From positions 1 through 56,332 of the forward strand of contig CACYBB010000012.1 of assembly GCA_902772585.1 (NCBI GenBank): a stretch of DNA of 56,332 nucleotides. The letters are read 5' to 3'. Positions 33,015-41,871 of the stretch are shown piece after piece. The notes under the pieces were generated by a model. The model searched no databases and was not told where the DNA came from. It worked only from the letters and a program-made list of their open reading frames with translations. This stretch comes from an uncultured Bacteroidales bacterium (GTDB taxonomy: Bacteria; Bacteroidota; Bacteroidia; Bacteroidales; Bacteroidaceae). The position numbers and the translations under genes were made by a program. The number at the start of each line of letters is the position of its first letter. Position 1 is the first letter of the stretch.

Positions 33015-34497
33015 GATATCCGATTTTAATATTAAACGTTGAATTGTCGCCACAGACGTTGCCCTTGTCGAAGGCGTAGGCTGCAGACATCTGCCAAGGT
33101 CCCTTGGTATAGGTGCCCTGGAACATGGCGTCGAAGGAGTGACGCTTGGGATAGATGGGTTGGATATAGGTTCCCATTCCCTCACGATAAGAACCTTTGA
33201 CGAGATACGAAATGTTATCTGTCAGTTCGCCCGTGACTGCTACATGCCATGCTTTGACGCGGTTATCACGATAGGCGTTATAACCATCGTTATTGTATAT
33301 TGGCGAAGTAATGAGCGGGTTGCCTGGCGTCATGCCATAGTGAGCAAAACTACCGTAATAAGTGTGGTTGTAGTATTCGTCAACACCCACCACCTTGTCG
33401 GTAATCTGACTACGGATAGGCTCTGGGTAGTCGCCACGATCGTAGTGTATTGGGCCACCCTGATTGGTGGTCTGGAAATATTCAAAGACAGCACTGCGCA
33501 CCCATTGGCGCCCTTCAGTTCTGTTGACATACTCTACGCCCCACAAACCGTCCCAGCCATTTCCTTTGCGCATGCCGGAGCCGTCTTCGAAGGGGTTTTC
33601 CAGATAAGCTTGCACCATGTGATTCTTGTTGATATTCCAACTTAGTTGGATGGTCATCGACCCCAAGTGGTTACCAAACACCCAGTCCTCCATAGCACCA
33701 TTCTCAAAGTAGTTCTTATCGCCACCTGGCAGGATGATGTCGAAGAAATCCTTCATCTTAACGGGATGCTCTTTCTCGACGTATTTGTCATTCTCCATTC
33801 CGTATTTGTTTCCACCAAATTGTGCCACGTGCTCAATACCTGCTGTGATGTAGAAACGCTTATCGGGATTGGTGCGGAAGTATAGGTGTTTCTGATGATA
33901 CCAGATACCTGTGGAATATTTGTAGTTGGCATCACGGTGGTCGTTGTACATATCCTTGCGGTACTGGCTGTCGAGGAACTTACCATAGCCTCCCTCAAAG
34001 TGTATCTGTAACCACCCATTGGTATAGGGTACTGTCCAGAAATCGGTAGTTCCAATGCGCACCTGCGGAATGGGTTTGGCGTTGGTGCCTTTTGCAAAGG
34101 TACCTGACGAAAGACGCGTATTGCGAAGGATTGCTTCGTGCTCTCTGGTACCTATCTCGAAGTAGAATTTATCGTACCTAAGGTCGGCATATAACTGTTG
34201 TAGGTAAGCCTTGTGGTCGGCATGCACAGAGGCTATTACATCCATACCACCCGACAGTGTGAAGTACTTAGAAAGTCGGTGCTCAGCCTCAATGGCGCCT
34301 CTGACATAGCCAGTGTTGGGCCTTGTTGACAATGCATGGTGGCGATTGCTCACCAGCTGGTAGGCGGTATAGTCGCCTGTGCCCACAGCGACCTCTGTCG
34401 ATAGGTCGTAGTTGATACGCGTCTGCTGAGTGTCTTGTGCTGAAGCTGTTATAGTTGTCAGTAGCAATCCTACTGCAATGTTCCAGAGTCTTGTCAT
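32998..34497 (-). CDS. Wzi-family capsule assembly outer-membrane protein
   Basis: This encodes 499 residues with a signal peptide (MTRLWNIAVGLLLTTITASA) and a beta-barrel pattern of alternating aromatic strands throughout, matching the capsule assembly Wzi family. In E. coli, Wzi is a lectin-like barrel that holds group 1 capsule at the surface. The chain is of normal family length and ends KIGYHGKIL. It is second in the leftward unit after a GT2 gene and overlaps the lipoprotein gene. Confidence 0.88.
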   Translation of the reverse strand: MTRLWNIAVGLLLTTITASAQDTQQTRINYDLSTEVAVGTGDYTAYQLVSNRHHALSTRPNTGYVRGAIEAEHRLSKYFTLSGGMDVIASVHADHKAYLQQLYADLRYDKFYFEIGTREHEAILRNTRLSSGTFAKGTNAKPIPQVRIGTTDFWTVPYTNGWLQIHFEGGYGKFLDSQYRKDMYNDHRDANYKYSTGIWYHQKHLYFRTNPDKRFYITAGIEHVAQFGGNKYGMENDKYVEKEHPVKMKDFFDIILPGGDKNYFENGAMEDWVFGNHLGSMTIQLSWNINKNHMVQAYLENPFEDGSGMRKGNGWDGLWGVEYVNRTEGRQWVRSAVFEYFQTTNQGGPIHYDRGDYPEPIRSQITDKVVGVDEYYNHTYYGSFAHYGMTPGNPLITSPIYNNDGYNAYRDNRVKAWHVAVTGELTDNISYLVKGSYREGMGTYIQPIYPKRHSFDAMFQGTYTKGPWQMSAAYAFDKGNVCGDNSTFNIKIGYHGKIL

Positions 34498-34532
34498 TTG
34501 TTGTTATTGGTGTTTTCTGTGATGTTCGAAAA

Positions 34533-35333
34533 TTATTTCTTATGCTCGGCAAGATAACGCTTGCTGTCGCTGTCACGCTTTAATACTTTAACAAAATAGG
34601 TAGGCATAAAGATTAGGAAGAAGTAGATGTACGCTCGCAGACATGTGTATCCGAACACAGTCTCGTAGACGTTGACATTATATTTGACGAGTGATAACTT
34701 GTTGCTCGAAACCGAATTCTGGCGATTACGGTAGTAGGCCAGCGGTTCTCTAACGCAGAAACAAATCTGGCACTCCTTCAGGATATTCAGAAACAATGCC
34801 CAGTCCTGACGCTTGCGGATGGCTGGCATATAGAACTTGTGGCCCAGACGCTTAATATCGTAGATGGCCGTGAGACAACCAATCTTGTTGTCGCGTTTTA
34901 GCATACCCAGTGTGATGTGTGAGGGAGAAATAAAGATACCCGTTACCTCGTTGTCATCATCACAAATAAGGTATGAAGAACTGCATAGCGCACAGTCGTG
35001 CTTACGCATGTGGGCAATCTGGAGTTCCAGTTTGTTGGGCATCCAACGGTCATCACAGTCGCAGAAAGCAATATAGCGGCCCTTGGCCCGTTCTATAGAG
35101 CGGTTACGGGCAATGGCTGGGCCGACATTGCTCCTCAGATACTTTACCTTAACGCGTTTGTCACGCTGAGCGAATTCCTTGAGAATACTGATGGTATCGT
35201 CGGAAGAACAGTCGTCAGTAATCAGCAGTTCCAGATTAGTATAGGTCTGGTTGAGCACACTCTCAATGCTGTCAGCAAGGAATTTGCTGGCATTATAGGT
35301 TGGCATTATGACTGATACTAACTCTGGTTTCAT
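34533..35333 (-). CDS. GT2 glycosyltransferase
   Basis: This 266-residue GT-A enzyme has LVSVIMPTYNASKFLADSIE, TDDCSSDDT, NRSIERAKGRYIAFCDCDDR and KRQDWALFLNIL. The C-terminus has a hydrophobic stretch (YIYFFLIFMPTYFVKVL) that probably contacts the membrane. It is the first gene of the leftward GT2-Wzi-lipoprotein-transferase-subtilase unit and has its own promoter. Confidence 0.9.
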   Translation of the reverse strand: MKPELVSVIMPTYNASKFLADSIESVLNQTYTNLELLITDDCSSDDTISILKEFAQRDKRVKVKYLRSNVGPAIARNRSIERAKGRYIAFCDCDDRWMPNKLELQIAHMRKHDCALCSSSYLICDDDNEVTGIFISPSHITLGMLKRDNKIGCLTAIYDIKRLGHKFYMPAIRKRQDWALFLNILKECQICFCVREPLAYYRNRQNSVSSNKLSLVKYNVNVYETVFGYTCLRAYIYFFLIFMPTYFVKVLKRDSDSKRYLAEHKK

Positions 35334-35357
35334 TCGTCATTTATTCGTTTAGCGGCT

Positions 35358-35387
35358 GCAAAGGTACGAATAATTCCCCAATTTCAA
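35358..35387 (-). promoter_or_regulatory. promoter of the GT2-wzi unit
   Basis: On the minus strand TTG (35387-35385) lies 18 bases before TACCTTTGC (35366-35358). The ATG is 25 bases downstream. Confidence 0.6.
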
Positions 35388-35409
35388 CGCATAATTCATA
35401 TTTATTTCG

Positions 35410-35418
35410 TATCTTTGC
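35410..35418 (+). promoter_or_regulatory. -7 box of the beta-helix gene
   Basis: TATCTTTGC, with the ATG only 8 bases downstream (35426), so the leader is very short. Confidence 0.55.
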
Positions 35419-35425
35419 CTGCGAA

Positions 35426-37381
35426 ATGACAGAATATATTCTTTTTTCTCTGATAGGATGGCTCGCTGGAGCCCGGACGCAAAGGTTGACGTATGTGTCG
35501 TTTTTGCTGGCATTACTTATTATAATATTTGATGTTTTGCGTGTTGGAGCATTGTCATCTTTGGTAGCAAGTTTGATATTGATAACCTGCTATATCATAA
35601 TGGAATGGATATTGGGAAAGCTCTCGCCTCGATGTATGGCTGTCAGCATATTCGCTCGTCTGATATTTCTTTTGGCTTCATTCTTTCTTTTATATTATAC
35701 AGGTAATGAAGCGGTTATGCCTTTCTTTATGGCGGGACTTTGGCTCTGCTATTCCCCATTCGGCGTAGTTCATGGTTTTAAGATGTCAGGTGCTCAACAC
35801 ATAGCAGCTATACAATACCAAGATAGACAAACACCTACCGTTAATATTGCTGAACATGGTATCATGCCTGATACGGGAAAAGATGTGCTTGAGCAGGTTC
35901 AGGAACTAATTGATAAGGTTGGCCGACAGGGAGGGGGCTGTATATTCTTTCCTAAGGGACGCTATCTGTTCAATATGTCAGGAAAGAAACAGTTCTTGAA
36001 GATTAACTATTCCCACGTCACACTTGAAGGTGAGTGTGATGCTGATGGTCATCTGCTGACAGAATTAGTTAACTGTGGACCGACAACGCAAGGTAAACGA
36101 AATCCATGGTTGTCACCATTCTTTATTACCACTGGTGAGTCGTTACAGCCTAGTAACATGTTTTGGGGACTGCAGTTCCGTAAACCTAGTGGCATGCGTA
36201 CAGAAAGTAGCTCGTTGTCCGACCCTGGCAGCGACGGGACAATTCTTATGCCACCTTATGCCACAAAGGTCACAAGTGATGCTCTTTCAGGAACCTCTAT
36301 GCTTTCCGTAGAGGATAGCAGCATGATTGGTAAGTATATTCTGCTTGGCATGTATAATACGACTGCAGACGGCAATCTCGTCAAGGAACTGTTGGGAGTT
36401 GACGAGTTGCGTCCTGAGTGGGTGACAGCCCGACGAGCAGGAACGGAGGAAGCTCCTTCGTTCCAGTGGTTGGTGGAGGTTAAGCAGGTTATTGACAAAC
36501 ATACTATAGAGTTATGTCGTCCGCTACTGCGTGATTGCCTAATGAAATATGAACCTGCTGTCTACAATGTTGACATGTTGGAAGACATTCATATCCGACG
36601 TCTTCGTATCAGCAGTCGATGGAACGGATTGTTTCGTCATCATGGTTTTCCACTTTATTATAGTGTATCTCAGGCACAGGAGATGGATTATGGGTGGAAT
36701 GCCATCAATATGAAGCGTGTAGCTCATTCTGCGGTTGAGGATGTTGAAATCAATGACTTTACTAATCCGCTTTATGTACAGGATAGTCGTGAGGTGACAG
36801 TAGATCACATGACTGTGAGGGGCTACGACGGACATCAGGGCATCAAGGTGTATTGCCATACTTGCGACTGTTTGTTCCAATATGTTGATTTTTATTGTCA
36901 CTATGCCGACATGATGGGGGGAGAGGGTAATGCATATGCCAATGTTTTCAGGGATATCAGCTATCATCATCCTGCGTTCAAACCTGCTGACTTCGATTTC
37001 CACGGATTCTCGGAAGGGCCAATGGGACCTCCTTCATACAATGTGTTTGAGCGCGTACGTGGTTTTCGATATATTAAAGGGGCTGGAGCTGTGTTTATGC
37101 AGCCTGCTTGTGGCGTTGGGAATGTGTGGCGTGATGTGACGTTTGAAGGTGGACAGAAGAAGGGAGAACATCCATTCTATGCCCTATCTTACAGGGTTAA
37201 GTCGGGTATGGAGAAATATGTGACAGCTATCGGCTACACCTTGGTGATAATGATGAAACGTAAGCAGCATTCCATAGCTTTTGCGAAATCCGTTTTCAAG
37301 GGGAAATTGGCAGACATTGATTATATGAGTGTGCCGAGGAACAAGCACAGCATGTTCTTCCCAGGATGTCATATTGAATAG
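35426..37381 (+). CDS. membrane-anchored pectate-lyase-like beta-helix protein
   Basis: This encodes 651 residues. The first 115 form four or five hydrophobic spans. Then comes a right-handed beta-helix start of the Pectate_lyase_3 type (EHGIMPDTGKDVLEQVQELI...GGGCIFFPKGRYLF, about residues 148-190). The C-terminal part has HHPAFKPADFDFHGFSEGPM and resembles DUF4955-type ends of such proteins. The parallel-helix fold suggests cleavage or epimerisation of an acidic or substituted polysaccharide outside the inner membrane. Catalytic residues are not identifiable. It is a single gene between two leftward units in the capsule locus. Confidence 0.75.
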   Translation: MTEYILFSLIGWLAGARTQRLTYVSFLLALLIIIFDVLRVGALSSLVASLILITCYIIMEWILGKLSPRCMAVSIFARLIFLLASFFLLYYTGNEAVMPFFMAGLWLCYSPFGVVHGFKMSGAQHIAAIQYQDRQTPTVNIAEHGIMPDTGKDVLEQVQELIDKVGRQGGGCIFFPKGRYLFNMSGKKQFLKINYSHVTLEGECDADGHLLTELVNCGPTTQGKRNPWLSPFFITTGESLQPSNMFWGLQFRKPSGMRTESSSLSDPGSDGTILMPPYATKVTSDALSGTSMLSVEDSSMIGKYILLGMYNTTADGNLVKELLGVDELRPEWVTARRAGTEEAPSFQWLVEVKQVIDKHTIELCRPLLRDCLMKYEPAVYNVDMLEDIHIRRLRISSRWNGLFRHHGFPLYYSVSQAQEMDYGWNAINMKRVAHSAVEDVEINDFTNPLYVQDSREVTVDHMTVRGYDGHQGIKVYCHTCDCLFQYVDFYCHYADMMGGEGNAYANVFRDISYHHPAFKPADFDFHGFSEGPMGPPSYNVFERVRGFRYIKGAGAVFMQPACGVGNVWRDVTFEGGQKKGEHPFYALSYRVKSGMEKYVTAIGYTLVIMMKRKQHSIAFAKSVFKGKLADIDYMSVPRNKHSMFFPGCHIE

Positions 37382-37401
37382 ATGAATGCTACAGCACCCA
37401 A

Positions 37402-38547
37402 TTAAATCAAACTTTCATATAGTTTTTGTGTTTGTTTGCTGATGCCTTGCCAGTCATAGAACTTGCAGACCTTTTCCCATGCCTGGTGGTCGTTATGGAT
37501 GACCTCGATTTCTTCTTTGTGACTAAGAAGATAGATTAAAGCATTTTTTAGTTCACTTTCTTCTGCCCGTTGTATTTTCCAACCAATGCGTGCAATGGAA
37601 AGAGGTTCTGCTAGCGAGCCTACATCTGTCAACAACAGTGGGACATGTTCTGTGAGTACAGTCAGCATGGCTCCACTTTGTGATATTTCCCGATAAGGTA
37701 ACAGATATACGTTGGAATGACGAAGCAAGTATACGAATTCTTCGTCTGGAATTCGACGGTCTTCATAAATAACATTGTCTATTCCTTCCAGCATAGAGAG
37801 ATTCATATCTGCTGCATTTTTCTTGCCAATGATGACCAGCATAGCGTCCTTGTTGTTGCAAAGTTCAGGTGTTTCTGCCCATACGCGAGCCAACAAATCC
37901 GTTCCTTTATAAAAGTTCTGGTATCCTAAAACTGAGAAAACGGTCTTGCCTTGCAATGCAGCATATTTCTCATCCAGCACTTTCTTACTTGCGTTGTATT
38001 GTTCATTGCTTAAGTCGAATGGGAGGATACCATGACGAATGACCTCTATCTTATTGCCGTCTATACGGAAAGTTTCAATGATTTCATTTTTTGTGGTCTG
38101 AGAATGAACAATAATGCGGTCAAAAGCGTGATATGCCTTGCAGAAAACATCGGCATTTTTGTTCTCGTTGCCCTGATGTGGCAGGATGTTGTGAGCCGTA
38201 AAAATGACCTTAATATTGAATAGTCGTTGCCAGAGAAATACCATTAGGTAATCGAAGCGCGGAATGCGGAACCACTGAATGTGTATGACGGAGGGGCGCC
38301 ACCATAGTAACTTTATGGTAAGCATCAGACAACTGAAGATGTAGCTGATGGCTTTTATAGGTCTGTGATGATGCTTGGTATAACTAAACATACGGTGTCG
38401 GTGGACATTCGGTGGTAATGGCTTGTAGTTATACAGCTGGGAGCAGACATAGTGTATGTCACCATCCATATGTGATAGCAGACTGTAGTCGTAAATAGCA
38501 AGATTCTGATACGACTGCGGGTCGATATATACGTAGGAATTCTGCAT
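37402..38547 (-). CDS. GT4-type glycosyltransferase
   Basis: This 381-residue GT-B enzyme has ISYIFSCLMLTIKLLWWRPS, IFTAHNILPHQGNENKN, VFSVLGYQNFYKGTDLLARV and a donor region SQSGAMLTVLTEHVPLLLTD, where the first Glu of EX7E is replaced by ISQSG. It is last in the long leftward unit that starts at wza, 4 bases after the WbsX gene. Confidence 0.88.
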   Translation of the reverse strand: MQNSYVYIDPQSYQNLAIYDYSLLSHMDGDIHYVCSQLYNYKPLPPNVHRHRMFSYTKHHHRPIKAISYIFSCLMLTIKLLWWRPSVIHIQWFRIPRFDYLMVFLWQRLFNIKVIFTAHNILPHQGNENKNADVFCKAYHAFDRIIVHSQTTKNEIIETFRIDGNKIEVIRHGILPFDLSNEQYNASKKVLDEKYAALQGKTVFSVLGYQNFYKGTDLLARVWAETPELCNNKDAMLVIIGKKNAADMNLSMLEGIDNVIYEDRRIPDEEFVYLLRHSNVYLLPYREISQSGAMLTVLTEHVPLLLTDVGSLAEPLSIARIGWKIQRAEESELKNALIYLLSHKEEIEVIHNDHQAWEKVCKFYDWQGISKQTQKLYESLI

Positions 38548-38551
38548 TGAC

Positions 38552-39697
38552 TTATAAAAGTGTTTGTTTTAAGGCATTAAGGAATCCATGTCCATAGCGC
38601 TCATCAGGCTCAACGTAGTTTCCCTCGGCCCATTCATTCCACGACCTAAGAAATAGCACCTTGTGTTCATCAGTTTTATTGCTGATAAGTTTAAGAGCTT
38701 GTTCTATGTGCTTACGGAAATTCTCTGGTGTCGCATTCACGTAGATACCGTCTTTGGCGCCAGACCTCGCACTCCTGTCCCATTGTGGCATAAGGGTAGG
38801 GAAGATGTTCTCCCAACTATCTTCCTTGGCATAGTAGTAGGGCATGACTTTAGCGTAGTTATAGCGTAATGCCGGCAACCAGGAACAGTATTTCTGAAGT
38901 GTGGTTAGTGTCAGACGCATATATTTACCCTGATATTTCATCTCTGCTAATGGGCGTCCATCGGGATTTAGAGCGTCAAAACCTAGTTGCAGGAGGTTGT
39001 TGTAAACGTCTGCACTCGAGTTCAGGTTGGGAAGCACGCGTTTGATGGTTCCATCGGCCAAGCGCTGCTTGGTAGTAGTGGGCTTGCATAATCCTACGAA
39101 GAAAATATCTCCAATTCCGTTTTGTGATGCCAGTTGCCTCCAAACCTCGATAAAATGGGATACATCAGGGAAATTATAGGGATCGTAAATGCCAAATAAT
39201 GGTTTCCCGTCGACCGTGATATAGCGGTGGTCTCGGAAAGCTGGCAGGCAATAATTGAAATGTTCAATATAGTCCTTTTCACCTGGATACTCTTGTTTCG
39301 CTATCATTTTGCTTCCACCTTTTGATTGCCAGGTGCTTGTCGTCCAGTCGTGGTTGGCCCACGTAAAGCAGAATGGAAAGTCGGGCTTGCCGCTTTTGAG
39401 GACTTCCTCGAAGGGACGCTGCAACAACATTTTCCCGTTCCCAAACCAGTAGTGCCAGTAGCTGAAACCCTCTATGCCTGCCTCACGAGCCATTTGAGCC
39501 TGTTGCTCGCGTACCTCTGGGAGTCGTAGGTCGTAGAATCCTAGGTCTGCAGGAATACGTGGCTGGTAATGACCTCGGAATAAGGGCTTGGCTTTGGCCA
39601 CATTAGTCCATTCCGTAAATCCCGGTCCCCATGCCTCATCATTTTCTGGAATAGGGTGGAATTGTGGCAGGTAATATGCTATGACTCTTGCTTTCAT
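38552..39697 (-). CDS. WbsX-type protein (GH99-like glycosyltransferase domain)
   Basis: This 381-residue protein of the WbsX family (PF14307) has RVIAYYLPQFHPIPENDEAW, WGPGFTEWTNVAKAKPLF, GFSYWHYWFGNGKMLLQRPF and FLRSWNEWAEGNYVEPDERY. These are common in capsule and O-antigen loci. The fold is like GH99 glycosidases, and the proteins are named glycosyltransferases by association rather than proof. It lies in the leftward unit, 1 base after the GT4 gene. Confidence 0.92.
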   Translation of the reverse strand: MKARVIAYYLPQFHPIPENDEAWGPGFTEWTNVAKAKPLFRGHYQPRIPADLGFYDLRLPEVREQQAQMAREAGIEGFSYWHYWFGNGKMLLQRPFEEVLKSGKPDFPFCFTWANHDWTTSTWQSKGGSKMIAKQEYPGEKDYIEHFNYCLPAFRDHRYITVDGKPLFGIYDPYNFPDVSHFIEVWRQLASQNGIGDIFFVGLCKPTTTKQRLADGTIKRVLPNLNSSADVYNNLLQLGFDALNPDGRPLAEMKYQGKYMRLTLTTLQKYCSWLPALRYNYAKVMPYYYAKEDSWENIFPTLMPQWDRSARSGAKDGIYVNATPENFRKHIEQALKLISNKTDEHKVLFLRSWNEWAEGNYVEPDERYGHGFLNALKQTLL

Positions 39698-39698
39698 A

Positions 39699-40868
39699 TT
39701 ATTGTTGACGTTTATTGATAATGGTATCGTATATTTCTTGCATTTCTGATGCTATTGTATGCCATGAGCGTTTTCCTTCTGAATAGTCGCAGGCAATATT
39801 CCTAGACATCTGCTGTGTAATGCCAGGCTGGACAATCTGTTGGATGGCTTTTACTATTGCCTTGCTATCTCTGGGAGGAACAAGGAATCCATAGCGTCCG
39901 TCTTCCACCATTTCTGCCAAGGCCCCGACATTTGTTGCAATAACTGGTTTGTTTAGTGCGAATGCAGACATAATCACTCCGCTTTGTGTCGCATCGATAT
40001 AGGGACAGACTACAGCGATGGAGCTTGAAATCAGCGATACAAGTTCTTCATTAGATATATATCGGTTGATAAACGTAAAGTAGGGATTATTCTCGTATTC
40101 TGAGATGTTAAAATAGAACTGTCCTCTACCCGCAATGACAACATGCATGTCGGGCATATCGTTTGTGACAGATTTCATAGCCTCGCATAGGTATTCTATA
40201 CCTTTATGTGACTGGATACTTCCAACATATAGAATATACGGATCTTTGCATAGAGGTGGAGCAGATGGCGAGTCTTGGAGATGAGTATAGATGCTCAATT
40301 GGGACAGATGAACCCTTGATGCTTCGATGCCATACCTTTTCATAAATGGTGACAATTGTGTCTTATTCAGAAGGATGAAATCTGGCACCAACCGAATGCA
40401 CCAGTAGCGTTCGAATCTGTTTTTCAGTGTTTCCTGACTAGAGTGGGGAATTGGGTCGTGCATGGTGACAACCATCTTTTTTCTTAACAGATACAGAGCA
40501 AACGTACAATAGCGTAAAGGCCATGTCAGATGGATGATGTCGTAATGTTTCTTTTTTAGCAGTCTCATCCATTTCCACGCGATTTTGAAATTCATCCATT
40601 CCCAAAAGTGCCTGACAGGTTTGTTGATGACAAAGACATGGTTCAGGTCAATCCATTTTTCGAGTATTTTCAGTTCTGGATATTCCGTACCGCAATAGAT
40701 ACCTCCTTCCTCTTTTAGATTCAGATCAATGACACTACCTTGTCTGGAAGCAAATGTCACAATAATGTAATAATCTACAATTGCATTCTTGGATAGCTCA
40801 TGGAGCAAAGGTAGGTCGCAGTCTGTCAGGACAGTCTTGGATATATATGCTATTTTTCTTTGTTTCAT
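39699..40868 (-). CDS. GT4-type glycosyltransferase
   Basis: This 389-residue GT-B enzyme has KIAYISKTVLTDCDLPLLHE, VVTMHDPIPHSSQE, YILYVGSIQSHKGIEYLCEA and the donor region DATQSGVIMSAFALNKPVIA. The ATG at 40868 overlaps the upstream GT2 stop (ATGA), so the pair is coupled; the longer frame upstream lies inside the GT2 gene and is rejected. Confidence 0.9.
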   Translation of the reverse strand: MKQRKIAYISKTVLTDCDLPLLHELSKNAIVDYYIIVTFASRQGSVIDLNLKEEGGIYCGTEYPELKILEKWIDLNHVFVINKPVRHFWEWMNFKIAWKWMRLLKKKHYDIIHLTWPLRYCTFALYLLRKKMVVTMHDPIPHSSQETLKNRFERYWCIRLVPDFILLNKTQLSPFMKRYGIEASRVHLSQLSIYTHLQDSPSAPPLCKDPYILYVGSIQSHKGIEYLCEAMKSVTNDMPDMHVVIAGRGQFYFNISEYENNPYFTFINRYISNEELVSLISSSIAVVCPYIDATQSGVIMSAFALNKPVIATNVGALAEMVEDGRYGFLVPPRDSKAIVKAIQQIVQPGITQQMSRNIACDYSEGKRSWHTIASEMQEIYDTIINKRQQ

Positions 40869-41800
40869 GATGCGTCGCGGATTGATAGGATGTAGATTTT
40901 TATCATAGTGAGGCAGGAAAGAACCTGTTTTGGGTAGTTCCATAACCAATACCAATAACGAGTAAAGCCTCCTTGCTTCAGGTCTCTTTTTATATGGTGT
41001 ACGATAAGTTTCTCCATAAGATGATTCATAGCACTTAGGGCGTTGTTAATGTCTTTTTCAGGATAAATACCCTGTGAAAGGAGTTTTGCCAGTTGTTTTT
41101 CGTGCCATTCTTTCTGCATCAAGACGGCAGGAACTTTTTCAGCGTCATTATGTGATAGAGAGATACTGTATTGGTTTTCCCTGTATTGAAACCCCGTCCT
41201 GCTTACATTGGCTATTCCTAAGGGTAGTGCAGCTCTGAACAAGGTGATGTCGTCACTTCCCCATGCGTAGGGTATAAAATAATATCCACCGCAGGTTACA
41301 AGGTGTTGCCTGCTATAGCAGAAATCACCAATAAATTGTTTCCGCCCTTCCCATCTTTTGGTCATGAGTGACAGCGCGTCTTCTCTCTCTGGTCTTTCTT
41401 CTAATCTTTCTATGACCTGACCATTTTCATCGATAATTTCTGTTTGCAGATGGTAAACATTCAGGTCAGGATACTTGTCAATAGTATTGCTGAGATCCTC
41501 CAGACAACAAGGTAGCAGACGATCATCGTCACCTATGCAGATAACGTAGTCGCCAATGCAATGGCTGAGGCAGATGTTCCAGTTGTCCACCACGTTCACA
41601 GCCCCACAATTCTTCTCGTTGCGATAGTAGCTGATGCGCTCATCGTTGAGGAATGGTTCCATAATACCCTTCAGGTCTTCAGGTGAGCAGTCATCTACAA
41701 TGATTAGTTGCCAGTCCTGATAGGTCTGTGAAATCACACTTTTGATGGCCTCATCAAGGAAGCGTGCCTTATATGTGGGTATTGTAACAGAGAATGTCAT
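40865..41800 (-). CDS. GT2 glycosyltransferase
   Basis: This 311-residue GT-A enzyme has FSVTIPTYKARFLDEAIKSV, VDDCSPEDL and ICIGDDDRLLP. The ATG at 41800 is used because the alternative three codons upstream lies inside the -7 box. That box ends 5 bases before the ATG, so the transcript from it would be nearly leaderless. The promoter makes the lower half of the capsule unit independent of wza. Confidence 0.9.
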   Translation of the reverse strand: MTFSVTIPTYKARFLDEAIKSVISQTYQDWQLIIVDDCSPEDLKGIMEPFLNDERISYYRNEKNCGAVNVVDNWNICLSHCIGDYVICIGDDDRLLPCCLEDLSNTIDKYPDLNVYHLQTEIIDENGQVIERLEERPEREDALSLMTKRWEGRKQFIGDFCYSRQHLVTCGGYYFIPYAWGSDDITLFRAALPLGIANVSRTGFQYRENQYSISLSHNDAEKVPAVLMQKEWHEKQLAKLLSQGIYPEKDINNALSAMNHLMEKLIVHHIKRDLKQGGFTRYWYWLWNYPKQVLSCLTMIKIYILSIRDAS

Positions 41801-41805
41801 AATTT

Positions 41806-41837
41806 GCAAAGGTATAAATAATAAAGCGAAAGACCAA
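41806..41837 (-). promoter_or_regulatory. internal capsule promoter before the GT2 gene
   Basis: On the minus strand TTG (41837-41835) lies 20 bases before TACCTTTGC (41814-41806). The GT2 ATG begins 6 bases after the box. Confidence 0.6.
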
Positions 41838-41871
41838 ATTTATAAGCTCTTATTTACTCAATTAATAGATA

